Translations under genes and position numbers: made by a program
Origin: Neoarius graeffei
Lineage: Eukaryota; Chordata; Actinopteri; Siluriformes; Ariidae
Length of the DNA stretch: 64,000 bases
Reading direction: 5' to 3'
NCBI RefSeq assembly: GCF_027579695.1
Contig: NC_083570.1
Location: forward strand, 92,081,999-92,145,998
Part shown: one piece after another, positions 12,673-25,100 of the stretch
Layout: every line of letters begins with the position of its first letter
Position numbering within the stretch: position 1 is the stretch's first letter
Notes under the pieces: model-generated
Databases searched by the model: none
What the model was told of the DNA's origin: nothing
Seen by the model: the letters and a program-made list of their open reading frames with translations, nothing else

Positions 12673-15600
12673 CACACGTGTTCTGGTTGGGGAGAGAGAG
12701 CTCCCTTTCTCTGCTCTCCTCTCCTTTTAAAGGGTGCGGTCACTGGGGAAGACACACAAACACAGGTTAATCCCCATCAGGTGCAATGATTCCACCACTT
12801 ACCTTCCCTGACTCCGCCCTCCATTCACAGACCGATGCTTGGCCACGCCCCCGCTGCGACATCACGTTATCAAATTCAATAGATGTGGCCACATTATCAC
12901 CCATTTAAACACGCGTGTTTGTTGTTGTTTACATCTGCCAAAGCTACATTGCGATGTGGAATTTTCTGAAAGGTGTATAGAAACCGCCAGAGACGGGGAC
13001 AAAGCGACCTCGGTCTGAAGAGGAGAAACGACAAAGGACTTATAAGCAAACGTGGGAGCAGGGTAGGCCTCGGCTGCGATACGATTTTTATGGAATAATA
13101 AATTTTTTTCAAGTTGATTCCTAGTCAGTATGAAGCTCCTAATGCTTTCTCTCTCATAAATGGTTAAATACAGAAAGCATGTTGGACATATTTTGGATGC
13201 TATAGTCATGATGGTAAGTATATTTGTTTTCAATACTCATACACCAAGTTGCCAAGTTTTCCAATATATTATTATTTGTTGATATTATATTATCGTGCTC
13301 TGTGTTGTTCTCATTTATGTATTTAACAACAGTATCAAAATACTCGGGTCTCGAAATAAATGCACATTAGTCATGAACAATGGTAACTACTCTCTTTTGC
13401 GTTATTTTTGACAGAAGTAAAATTCATACATGAACACATTTTGGCTAGTTGATTTTCTGTTTGGCGAGTTACTCTGGAAGGTAACTAGTCCGGCTGGCTG
13501 GTGAAAAAAAAAAAAAAGAATTTCGAGCCCTGTATTACGTTTGGTAAAAACTTTAAACCAGTACAATCTCTTCTTCGAAGTTTCACCAAATGGCTTTATT
13601 TATGCAATATAAAGGTCATAATACTGTATTAACTTTGGTCGAGCAAAAACATGGCTGAATCCTGAATGACTCAATTGTGTATAAATAGGGGACTACATAG
13701 GCGGCAAAATGTAGTTTTTTTTTCCTGCCATGGAAGTGCACTTGTATACCGAGGAGGAAGCAATTTGCATTACAGCCGTGAATGACGATTCAAAATGGCG
13801 GCTCGGCTCGGTTTTCCCTTTCGGGCGCTCCCGTTTTCTGTTAGAATTTGGTAAAGAAAAAAATAAATATATTATTTACCAGCTTAAGGTCGGCCCGTAT
13901 GGTGAAATACTGTGACCTCGGCCTTGAATACTGACCTCAGCCCAGAGGGTCTCGGTTAGTACTTTCAAGACCTCGGTCACAGTATTTCACCGTACGGACC
14001 TCCCAGCTGGTAAATATATGTATAAAATCGTGCAATGATAAATCAAGACACAAATTTGTGAAATAAAAAGTGAGTTGTGATTATTATCAGGCTCCATAAC
14101 CTCTTAGTTTTTCCTTGCTGTCATTGTGGTGTTTTGGCAGCAGATGTAAAATAGCATAAATTGTGGGAATACATATGACTTCACGCTCGGTGGAAGTAAC
14201 TCCGCTCTAATGCTTATTATTATGCTTATTAGCTATTTTAATTAACAGGCTGTTATGTTTTACATGCTTACCATCAAATACTTTTACTCCATATTCTGTT
14301 GCCTTTTTTTTTTCTCTTGGGGGGGGGGGTTGTTTTCAAGCAGAGTTTTTATTTTCTTCTCGGTTGGTTCAGCAACATGCTTCACCATTTTTGTTTTTCT
14401 CTACTCGTGGTATATGAGCCAGGCTTGTAGTACTCAGATCCAGGACTTGTGACTTGACTTAGACTTGAGCACTGGTGACTCGGACTCGTGCATTCACTGC
14501 ATTCGGACTCGTAAATTGGAGACAAGGACTCGGATTCTTTCTTTATTTTTTGTAACATGCCATAATAATTTGACGTAAGATATTTATACTGTACATTAAT
14601 TTTTATCCTAATTTCATGCAAGAGATGCACATTCACCTGTTCATACATCATTTTCAGGAACAAACTAACGTTAACTTCGCTAAAATGCCTGGAGAGAAGC
14701 CCCTAGGATTGTCCGCTTTGCTTATACAGACTTCTCGTGCAGTTGGAAAAAATGCACTGCTGTGTGTTCTGTATGTAGAAGAACTATCGAGGAGACGACG
14801 GGGACGACCTCAAACTTCAGTCGTCATTTGGCAAGACTCCACCCAGAGAAGGAAGTGACACGCTATGTTCATTACTCTGTTGATGGTGGGCGGGGCTTGC
14901 TGAGCAATGAACTAGCTAGTGTTAATCCTCTCTCATGTTATTTGCCCTGTTGATAGTGGGCGGGGCTTGCTGAGCGATGAACAAGCTTTTTATCTGTAGC
15001 CTGTTAACTAAAATGGGGCAGTCGAGCAGGAACGTTCGTCCAACACAGCAGCAGAGACGCTTTCAGATAAAGCCACCATCAAATGGTGCAATTGGAGTCT
15101 TGTTCTCAGACTCGACTTGAAATTTTCTTTAATGACTTGGACTTGAACACTGGGGACTCGAGACTGGACTCGGACTCTGTTTAGCGACTCGACTACAACA
15201 CTGATATGAGCTGATAGCCTAGTAGTAGATTAGCCAGTCAGAGCGCACGATTGCTCATATCCAGTGAATGTGGATATAATGACTGTTATACCACTGCATT
15301 TGATTAATATAAATTTTGAACCAAAACAGATGCAAATTCCTCCTTTTATTCTGAATGTAGCTGTGTTGCCATGACATTGAGTGCTTTTGTTGGGTTTGGT
15401 GGTTTTCCACTGGAGTTTTGAGGTTAATGTAATCCTCCAGCTTCCTGTTTGTCATCATGGAAACCGTCTACGTCATCACACAGTCACCTAAAAATGTCAG
15501 CTGGCTCACTAATACGGTTTCTCTACAAACAGTTTTAAAACAGTAGCGGACTATGACTGTTGCAGGGCTGTGAAAAATCTGCGGAATTCCGCGAATTTGG

Positions 15601-18600
15601 CCGCCAAAAATATCATTTTAGTAAATCATCTAATTTTGCAATAACAAACTGGGGGGGTAGGGGTTGTTGTCTACCGACCGCTAGTAGTCTCGTATAGAGA
15701 CTGTCACCGAGCCGGTGAGTCTGGGAAAGAGCCTACCGCAAATTGTTCTTTCTGTAACGACCAGGGCTTTGAACCGGTTCAAGGAACGAAAACGAAAACC
15801 GGGAACTTTTTCTATTTCACATGGAACAGAAACGAAACCAGAAACTTTATTATTTTTTATGTTCCGGAACAGAAACGCTTATTAAAAATAATGGTAACCG
15901 GTTAATACCGGTTTTTATTTCGTTCCTCAAAGTTTCCGTAGCCTACAAATAAAAAAGTCATTCTTCTCCTGCGCAAGTTTCTATGACCCGCTGGGGTTCA
16001 CTTCCTGTGTGACGTTCGCTGACTGAATGGAGAGAGCGGGAAGGTGGACTCCATGTGATAATAAGTGAGTAAGTACATTACTGAGTGTCTGAGCAAAGAA
16101 GAGCCTGAACGTTGCAACCTCCCTATTGGCTGTTTGTAAAAATGTATCAGTTGTTGCCCTTCCCACGGGAATCATCGCGGGCTCGAGAGACGAGACCTGA
16201 CGAGTTAGTTCGTTGGTAGCAGAACAAAATGTCTGGACACAAATCGGGTTTTCAGAAAAGGAAAGAAAATAAACGGAGGGTCGAAAATACAAAAAAGGAG
16301 GCAGAAAATGCAAAACGAGTTTTAAGGTAGGACAAATGGTTAGTTTTCTGAGGCAGCCCGCCGTGGCTGCAGGCTTTCAGTTGTGTCATTGAATGGTTAC
16401 TTTTCTGAGGCAGCCCGCCGTGGCTGCCTGCAGGCTTATTTATTATAGCCCATTTAGTTAAAATAGTTGATATAAAATGTTTATAGTTATAGTTATGTGA
16501 TGGTTGTCCTGATTTAGACTGGTGTTTTTTTGGGGGGGGGTGCGCGATGTTGCACCCGGGTCCAGATTAGGGCAGAACCGGCCCTGGCTACATTTCAGGT
16601 GTAGTTTGTTTTATGTATGTATGTACTTGCATAGATGTGTACTTGGTCTTCCAATATGGCGCCTAACAAAATCTCGCAGCGCGGTGACGTCATGCGGTAG
16701 CCCTCTATAGGGCCTGACTAGCCTTTGGTAACACACTAAACGAATTATCTTTCATTTTTGGCACTTCTTCTGTTTGTGTAGATGGGAAGACATACTGAGA
16801 ATCCAAATTGCCAACATTTGAAATAATAATTGTTTTGAATTATTTCTTGTCTTATTTAATGAAGGTTGTAATAGAATTAGCCTACATTTGGCTTAAGTTG
16901 GATGAGACAGAGACATAATTTTATAGCCATTTGTTAAACAGCTGACAGGGAACGTAATTAACCGTTCCGGGAACGAAATTTTTTTGTTCTAACCGGTTCA
17001 GGAACGTCTATTTAATGGTGGAACCCAAAACCGGAAACGTTAAAATTCCGTTTCTGTTCGGAACGAACCAATAGGAAAAAAATTCCGGTTCAAAGCCCTG
17101 GTAACGACATTGTAATTTTTTTGGTATCTTTTTTTTCTTTTGCGACAATGACAGACCAGTTTACGGCATTTGTATCATGTTTACAAACCACGGCGCGAAT
17201 CTTGTGTTCTTTTCGTTTTACCATTGTGCTCTTTAAACACGCTTTCGATATCAACGGTTTTGAAAAGGAGAATTTCGCGGTATGTCCGCGTTACGGAGGG
17301 ACATCGTTCAGAGGGAGGACGGTGAGACCGACGATGTCAAAAACATTGACAAGGAAAACGGCATCAAAAATCCATGGACTTGGCCATGGCTGGAGTTTAA
17401 AGTCGGTAGTGAATATCTCCATGAGCACATACGGAAGATAAAAGAACCGGGGAAAGCTTACTGCATCTTGTGCCATCAGGATGTGAAGTACGGTTCTGGT
17501 GGAAGAACACGTTTGGTTGACCATGTTAAAGGAAAAAAAACCATGCGGAATTGGTGAAATTGAAGCTGTTGAACTATAGATTACCAGGTAGACCATCTTG
17601 TTCACATTTATTATTTATGTAGTTTTAACTTGTGTTATTGTTCATAATGTTCATTGTTATCATGAATATGTAATGAAAGAGAGACCAAAAGAGCAAGGAA
17701 AAGCCGTATAGAAAGAAAAGAGTAGGCTTTCTAAGCTGAAGAAACTGCTAACAGAGAAAAGGAAATAAATATAAATATTGACTTGTAAATAGCTGTATAT
17801 AGTTTTTGACTAGAATCTGTCTAACATGAACAAGAAAGACATTTTGGTATTGAATCAGTTCAAAAACAAGAACATTAGTGACTATTATTTAATAGTCAGT
17901 CTAGAATTTCCCCCCTGGAAAAGACATTATGGTACCCAATGAATTGATACGAATCAACACAAGAATATAAGTGAATTTACAATATGAGGTATGTTATTGA
18001 TATATTTTCATTCTTCAAGTGAACCCTTATCAGTTAAAAGGTAAATCAGTTCATATTGTATTATTTCAACATAATAACAGTTCAGATTAAATGGCATGGT
18101 TGAGAAAATATTTGCTTTCAGGAGATGCTTCAAATCTATCAATATACACAAAATCTGTTCAGCTTCTGGGGCCCTGCAGCCCCCCAGACCCCCTGCTAAA
18201 ATTGTTTCCTCGGATTTTGTCATTTCTATTTCACAGTCCTGCTGTTGAGAATTTCTTTGCAAATAAATTTGGGACGAGATTATGATATACACACAGCGGG
18301 TGTGCGATTTCATTCTGAATCATGTGTGATGTGCAACTCACTTCCTTATTGTGTTGGAGAATTGCATTTTTGACTTTTAAAATTCTACTTAATAAGTAAC
18401 TGTTTTTAGATTGATCATTAATCTTTATTGTTTTCTTTGGTTTCCTCAGTTAAGCCCCAAAATGAGAGGATTCTGAGCCTGAAACCCAGTACGCTGAAAC
18501 AGCTGGGTCACTCTGTGTCTCCCACTGCCTTAGAGCAGGTGAGAGAAGCTTCACGCTAATAACATTGCTCTTTGTAGCACTCAAGTCTTTCATACAGTCC

Positions 18601-19088
18601 CTGACAAAAGTCTTGTCGCTTATCCATTTTGTAGAAACAACAGCTTATAACCTGACTTTTAATTAATCCATTGGTTTTAGAAATGGCTCATATGAAAGCT
18701 AAAACCCTCCCAAATTATGTTTAATATACTAAAATAAATTTGCTTCACTGAAGAAAGATTGATCACTTAATGAACACAGAAAGGTCAGATTTTGGCAAGA
18801 CTTTAGCAGCCCAACTGAGACCCCTAGTATATTGGTGTAACTTTTTTTATGAGGCTAAATGGAAAACCATGGAGTTATCATTAACAGATGTACCAATACA
18901 GTCACTGATTGGTTGTGTGAGAATTAGGGTTGCAAAGGGGTGGAAAATTCCCGGAAAATTTCCGGAAAGTTTCCGGAAAGTTTCCATGGAAACTTTGGTA
19001 CGGGAATTTTGGGAATTTTCAAAAAAAAAAAAAAAAGCACTGGAATTACGGTAATTTAGAAGAATTATTTAATTTTTTAATTAAAATA

Positions 19089-19169
<81 letters not shown>

Positions 19170-22100
19170 ACCATTTATTTATTTATTTATTTATTATTAA
19201 GCCATAAACAAACAAAAATATAAACATTTTATTTTGTCATCAGCAGACATTATTGCAAAATGGAGACAATTAAAACACATGATTACAACATTTTAGCACA
19301 TCTGATGTCCCATTAAACTAGCACTAACACATTTTGCTGTAGCTAGCTAGCATGAGAATTTATTCAATGAAATGTTCTAATTATCTTACAACCCCGATTC
19401 CAAAAAAGTTGGGACAAAGTACAAATTGTAAATAAAAACGGAATGCAATAATTTACAAATCTCAAAAACTGATATTGTATTCAAAATAGAACATAGACAA
19501 CATATCAAATGTCGAAAGTGAGACATTTTGAAATTTCATGCCAAATATTGGCTCATTTGAAATTTCATGACAGCAACACATCTCAAAAAAGTTGGGACAG
19601 GGGCAATAAGAGGCTGGAAAAGCTAAAGGTACAAAAAAGGAATAGCTGGAGGACCAAATTGCAACTCATTAGGTCAATTGGCAATAGGTCATTAACATGA
19701 CTGGGTATAAAAAGAACATCTTGGAGTGGCAGCGGCTCTCAGAAGTAAAGATGGGAAGAGGATCACCAATCCCCCTAATTCTACACCGACAAATAGTGGA
19801 GCAATATCAGAAAGGAGTTCAACGGTGTAAAATTGCAAAGAGTTTGAACATATCATCATCTACAGTGCATAATATCATCAAAAGATTCAGAGAATCTGGA
19901 AGAATCTCTATGCGTAAGGGTCAAGGCCGGAAAACCATACTGGGTGCCCGTGATCTTCGGGCCCTCAGACGGCACTGCATCACATACAGGCATGCTTCTG
20001 TATTGGAAATCACAAAATGGGCTCAGGAATATTTCCAGAGAACATTATCTGTGAACACAATTCACTGTGCCATCCGCCGTTGCCAGCTAAAACTCTATAG
20101 TTCAAAGAAGAAGCCGTATCTAAACACAATCCAGAAGCGCAGACGTCTTCTCTGGGCCAAGGCTCATTTAAAATGGACTGTGGCAAAGTGGAAAACTGTT
20201 CTGTGGTCAGACGAATCAAAATTTGAAGTTCTTTATGGAAATCAGGGACGCCGTGTCATTCGGACTAAAGAGGAGAAGGACGACCTGAGTTGTTATCGGC
20301 AATCAGTTCAGAAGCCTGCATCTCTGATGGTATGGGGTTGCATTAGTGCGTGTGTCATGGGCAGCTTACACATCTGGAAAGACACCATCAATGCTGAAAG
20401 GTATATCCAGGTTCTAGAGCAACATATGCTCCCATCCAGACGACGTCTCTTTCAGGGAAGACCTTGCATTTTCCAACATGACAATGCCAAACCACAGACT
20501 GCATCAATTACAGCATCATGGCTGCGTAGAAGAAGGGTCCGGGTACTGAACTGGCCAGCCTGCAGTCCAGATCTTTCACCCATAGAAAACATTTGGCACA
20601 TCATAAAACGGAAGATACGACAAAAAAGACCTAAGACGGTTGAGCAACTAGAATCCTACATTAGACAAGAATGGGTTAACATTCCTATCCCTAAACTTGA
20701 GCAACTTGTCTCCTCAGTCCCCAGACGTTTACAGACTGCTGTAAAGAGAAAAGGGGATGTCTCACAGTGGTAAACATGGCCTTGTCCCAACTTTTTTGAG
20801 ATGTGTTGTTGTCATGAAATTCAAAATCACCTAATTTTTCTCTTTAAATGATACATTTTCTCAGTTTAAACATTTGATATGTCATCCATGTTCTATTCTG
20901 AATAAAATATGGAATTTTGAAACTTCCACATCATTGCATTCCGTTTTCATTTACAATTTGTACTTTGTCCCAACTTTTTTGGAATCAGGGTTGTACATTT
21001 ACGTTTATTTTTACCAGTAAGCTAGCATTAAATTTAGTTTTCTTACATGACATGTTCATAGGAAGCTTTCATTTAGCTTATCTGGTTTCCCATTAAGCTA
21101 GCACAATTTGCTGTAACTAGCATCATAAGCTAACTACTTCAATGAAATGGCACAATTCTAATTTACAAGTAAATTAGCACTAGATTTATTCTACTATACC
21201 TTTTCATTTTTACTTAAATACCATAATAGATAAAAAATCATCCTCAAACATCCTCAAAACTTACTTGATGGCATGTAGTCCTTTGTCTGTAATGTGTGAT
21301 CTCGGCAGTTTATTTAAAACAGTTCTAGCTCTTCAGAATTCTAGAAGTTATTGTGCATGTGATAGAGGGATGCAAAATGCATGTAAGGGGTGTGGCTTCA
21401 ATGGCTCCTGAGAAAATAACATGTTTTGTCCATGTGAGTGAGTAACAGCATGCTATGCGCAACTTTATTCCCATAAATCTGCCTCTTTTAACCAAGATTA
21501 TGCTACAATATTTTTTCTACTTACTTAATTGATGTCCACTTTCAAAATTCCCTGTCTTTTCCTGAAAATTCCTGTTAATTCCCGAAAATTCCCATGGAAA
21601 GTTTCCACCTTTGAAAATTCCCGGAATTTTGCAACTCTAGTGGGAATGGAGGAAAAAATATTACATATGGAGAGCCAATGGGTTAACTGCTCATTGAAGG
21701 TATGGGTGGAGGTGGCTAAAAAAATTTGAACTCCAAAAACAGATAAAACTACTTAGATGGCCAGCGTATGACCCCGAATTCACACCAGCATTACTAGATC
21801 ATAGGTATAAACAATGGACCCATTATGGTGTTACTGCTGTATGCAAAATTGCTAAAAACTGGGAACTTAACAGCTTTAACAATTTATGTCAAATGTATGG
21901 ACTAGGTGGACATAACTTTTACAGGTACTTACAGTTCCGTGACTATTTTTGTAAAAAACTGAAAGGTTGCAACACAGTAGAGCCACCAGCAATTATTCAT
22001 ATATTTATGGATGCATATAACTCTGGGAATATTAAAGGACTTGTAAGCAAGCTATACCACAGCATCACCTCATTGAAGAAGGACTCTACAGACTATGTGA

Positions 22101-25100
22101 AACAACGATGGGAAAAAGAGCTGAACATTGTGATTACAGAGGACCTGTGGCTGAACGCCTGGAAAATACAGTCATCCTCCACCAACTCTTGGACTTGGAG
22201 AGACTTCTGTTGGAAAAGCTTAATTCGTCTTTTTATAACTCCCAAGCAGAAGTCCAAACAGACTGGTACACAACTGGCCTGCTGGAGAGAATGTGGAGAG
22301 GTCCTTGCTGATTATGCTCATATTTTTTGGTCCTGCCCCTCCATCCAGTTTTTCTGGAGGGAAGTGGCAAAAATTATTTCAAAGGTTCTATGTTTTAATA
22401 TGAATGTACAACCCTGATTCCAAAAAAGTTGGGACAAAGTACAAATTGTAAATAAAAATGGAATGCAATGATGTGGAAGTTTCAAAATTCCATATTTTAT
22501 TCAGAATAGAACATAGATGACATATCAAATGTTTAAACTGAGAAAATGTATCATTTAAAGAGAAAAATTAGGTGATTTTAAATTTCATGACAACAAATCT
22601 CAAAAAAGTTGGGACAAGGCCATGTTTACCACTGTGAGACATCCCCTTTTCTCTTTACAACAGTCTGTAAACGTCTGGGGACTGAGGAGACAAGTTGCTC
22701 AGGTTTAGGGATAGGAATGTTAACCCATTCTTGTCTAATGTAGGATTCTAGTTGCTCAACTGTCTTGGGTCTTTTTTGTCATATCTTCCGTTTTATGATG
22801 CGCCAAATGTTTTCTATGGGTGAAAGATCGGGACTGCAGGCTGGCCAGTTCAGTACCCGGACCCTTCTTCTACGCAGCCATGATGCTGTAATTGATGCAG
22901 TATGTGGTTTGGCATTGTCATGTTGGAAAATGCAAGGTCTTCCCTGAAAGAGACGTCGTCTGGATGGGAGCATATGTTGCTCTAGAACCTGGATATACCT
23001 TTCAGCATTGATGGTGTCTTTCCAGATGTGTAAGCTGCCCATGCCACACGCACTAATGCAACCCCATTCCATCAGAGATGCAGGCTTCTGAACTGAGCGC
23101 TGATAACAACTTGGGTCGTCCTTCTCCTCTTTAGTCCGAATGACACGGCGTCCCTGATTTCCATAAAGAACTTCAAATTTTGATTCGTCTGACCACAGAA
23201 CAGTTTTCCACTTTGCCACAGTCCATTTTAAATGAGCCTTGGCCCAGAGAAGACGTCTGCGCTTCTGGATCATGTTTAGATACGGCTTCTTCTTTGAACT
23301 ATAGAGTTTTAGTTGGCAACGGCGGATGGCACGGTGAATTGTGTTCACAGATAATGTTCTCTGGAAATATTCCTGAGCCCATTTTGTGGTTTCCAATACA
23401 GAAGCATGCCTGTATGTGATGCAGTGCCGTCTAATGGCCCGAAGATCACGGGCACCCAGTATGGTTTTCCGGCCTTGACCCTTACGCACAGAGATTCTTC
23501 CAGATTCTCTGAATCTTCTGATGATATTATGCACTGTAGATGATGATATGTTCAAACTCTTTGCAATTTTACACTGTCGAAGTCCTTTCTGATATTGCTC
23601 CGCTATTTGTCGGCGCAGAATTAGGGGGATTGGTGATCCTCTTCCCATCTTTACTTCTGAGAGCCGCTGCCACTCCAAGATGCTCTTTTTATACCCAGTC
23701 ATGTTAATGACCTATTGCCAATTGACCTAATGAGTTGCAATTTGGTCCTCCAGCTGTTCTTTTTGTACCTTTAACTTTTCCAGCCTCTTATTGCCCCGTC
23801 CCAACTTTTTTGAGATGTGTTGCTGTCATGAAATTTCAAATGAGCCGATATTTGGCATGAAATTTCAAAATGTCTCATTTTCAACATTTTATGTTTTGTC
23901 TATGTTCTATTGTGAATACAATATCAGTTTTTGAGATTTGTAAATTATTGTATTCCGTTTTTATTTACAATTCGTACTTTGTCCCAACTTTTTTGGAATC
24001 GGGGTTGTATCATTCACAACTTTCTACCTTGAGAATATGCCAGATGGGTTGAGTAGAGCAGATGTATGCCTACTTGGGGTCCTGCTGGCTGCAAGTAAAA
24101 AGGCCATCACAAAATGCTGGCTCCAGAAAAATGCCCCCACTACAGATTCTTTTGTTAATATTGTAAAACAACTACATGTATTAGAGCAAATGACTTACTC
24201 AGTCAGACTCCAGAAAGATCTAGGGGAAAAACGATGGCAGAAATGGCAAGCCTATTTAGCTAATGAATGAGACTGTATGCATGTACTGGGTATGATACTT
24301 TGTCTTTTGGTTTTACTGATCACCCCCGGACCTTGAATATGGGTAATTGTTCAATGTTTTGTTTTTGTCTTTTGTTTTAACTTCCTGTATTAAAAGATGA
24401 AAATGATCTATAAATAGAGTTTTAAAAAAGATTTTGGCAAGACAAAAGTTTTGTCGACTACAGAGAGTAATGTGAAAATTGAACAAATAATTTACTTCAA
24501 ATACAAAAATATGTTGCATAACATCAGTGAATTAAGTAGTGGTGCTGTGAGATCCATATTTAATATCTTGTATGACTTCCATGAGCTTGAAGGACTGCAA
24601 CCATGCGGTTCGACAACGAGTCATACAATTTATTGATGAAGTCATCAGGAATAGCAAAGAAAGCAGTCTTACATGCCTCCCAGAGTTCATCAAGATTCTT
24701 TGGTTTCGTCTTCCATGCTTCCTCTTTCATTCTACCCCAGACATGCTCAATGATGTTCATGTCTGGTGACTGGGCTGGCCAGTCCTGGAGCACCTTGATC
24801 TTTTCAGCAGTTTTGTTTGGCACCAAAACATTATTTCAAAAGCTGTTGGGATTGAAATTAGCCATTTCTTGTAAAAAAAAAAAAAAAATTGATTAGACAT
24901 ATATTTGAGGGGCACTTAAGGTCAACTTGTACCCAAGCGACAAGACTTTTGTCAGGGACTGTACATCACAGCCGCCGCAAATATTGCAGGAGACCTACTG
25001 GAGTCCGCATGGATCCGAGATTCACCCAGAAAACAGTTAAGTTTGGTGGCGGAAAAATCATGGTCTGGGGTTACATCCAGTATGGGGGTGTGTGAGAGAT

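Larger units (their letters stand above)
11815..14020 (+). mobile_element. element X copy 1 (two small ORFs, palindromic 3' end)
   Basis: Left part CGCGGTCC...CAAATCCTGCGCTC, then a small acidic ORF (12045-12155), a hAT insertion (12219-13532), a TATAAATA motif, a 61-codon ORF (13730-13915), and a ~135-bp palindromic end running from TTTACCAGCT to AGCTGGTAAA. Copies 2 and 3 (42783-43435 and 45018-45760) share the same order. Confidence 0.6.
14225..15290 (-). mobile_element. element Y copy 2, interrupted by hAT-W
   Basis: Minus-strand coding remnant ([14 protein letters not shown] ... YGVKVFDGK, about 14270-14395), then GTATATGAGC, the hAT-W insertion, and the conserved end (CTGATAGCCTAGTAGTAG ... 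GTGAATGTGGATA). Confidence 0.5.
15563..18241 (+). mobile_element. hAT-type element R with BED finger and nested hAT-V
   Basis: Ends CAGGGCTGTGAAA and TTTCACAGTCCTG, flanked by CTGTTG (15557-15562 and 18242-18247). It carries a BED-finger ORF at 17282-17557 and the complete hAT-V insertion. Its ends resemble those of MITE T, including the C-rich CCCCAGCCCCCC type 3' part. Confidence 0.7.
18925..21639. mobile_element. hAT-S copy 2, containing Tc1-B copy 1
   Basis: Ends TAGGGTTGCAAAG and TTTTGCAACTCTA as in copy 1. The 8-bp duplication is GTGAGAAT/GTGGGAAT with one mismatch (18917-18924 and 21640-21647). Without the nested Tc1 it is about 1.1 kb and collinear with copy 1. Confidence 0.88.
18802..24270 (+). 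pseudogene. LINE ORF2 C-terminal remnant
   Basis: Fragments read [20 protein letters not shown] (18802 on), a stretch ending [10 protein letters not shown] near 21770, then [19 protein letters not shown] (21893 on) to [20 protein letters not shown], and after the Tc1-B insertion [19 protein letters not shown] to a stop at 24268-24270. The C-x2-C...H...C knuckle before WSCP is typical of L1/Tx1 ORF2 C-termini. A frameshift lies in an A7 run near 21720. Reverse transcriptase and endonuclease are absent. Confidence 0.7.
18802..24428 (+). mobile_element. L1/Tx1-type LINE, 5'-truncated, with nested insertions
   Basis: A perfect 15-bp target duplication AGATTTTGGCAAGAC (18787-18801 and 24429-24443) brackets ORF2-like sequence in three pieces (18802-18924, 21640-22408, 24008-24428). 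Interruptions are hAT-S copy 2 and Tc1-B copy 2. The 3' end reads ATAGAGTTTTAAAAA. Confidence 0.85.

Noticed and set aside
22779-23702. Long ORFs antisense to transposases (for example at 23180-23419 and 53712-54167)
   Set aside because: They mirror the transposase codons on the other strand and recur in every copy. They are shadow frames.
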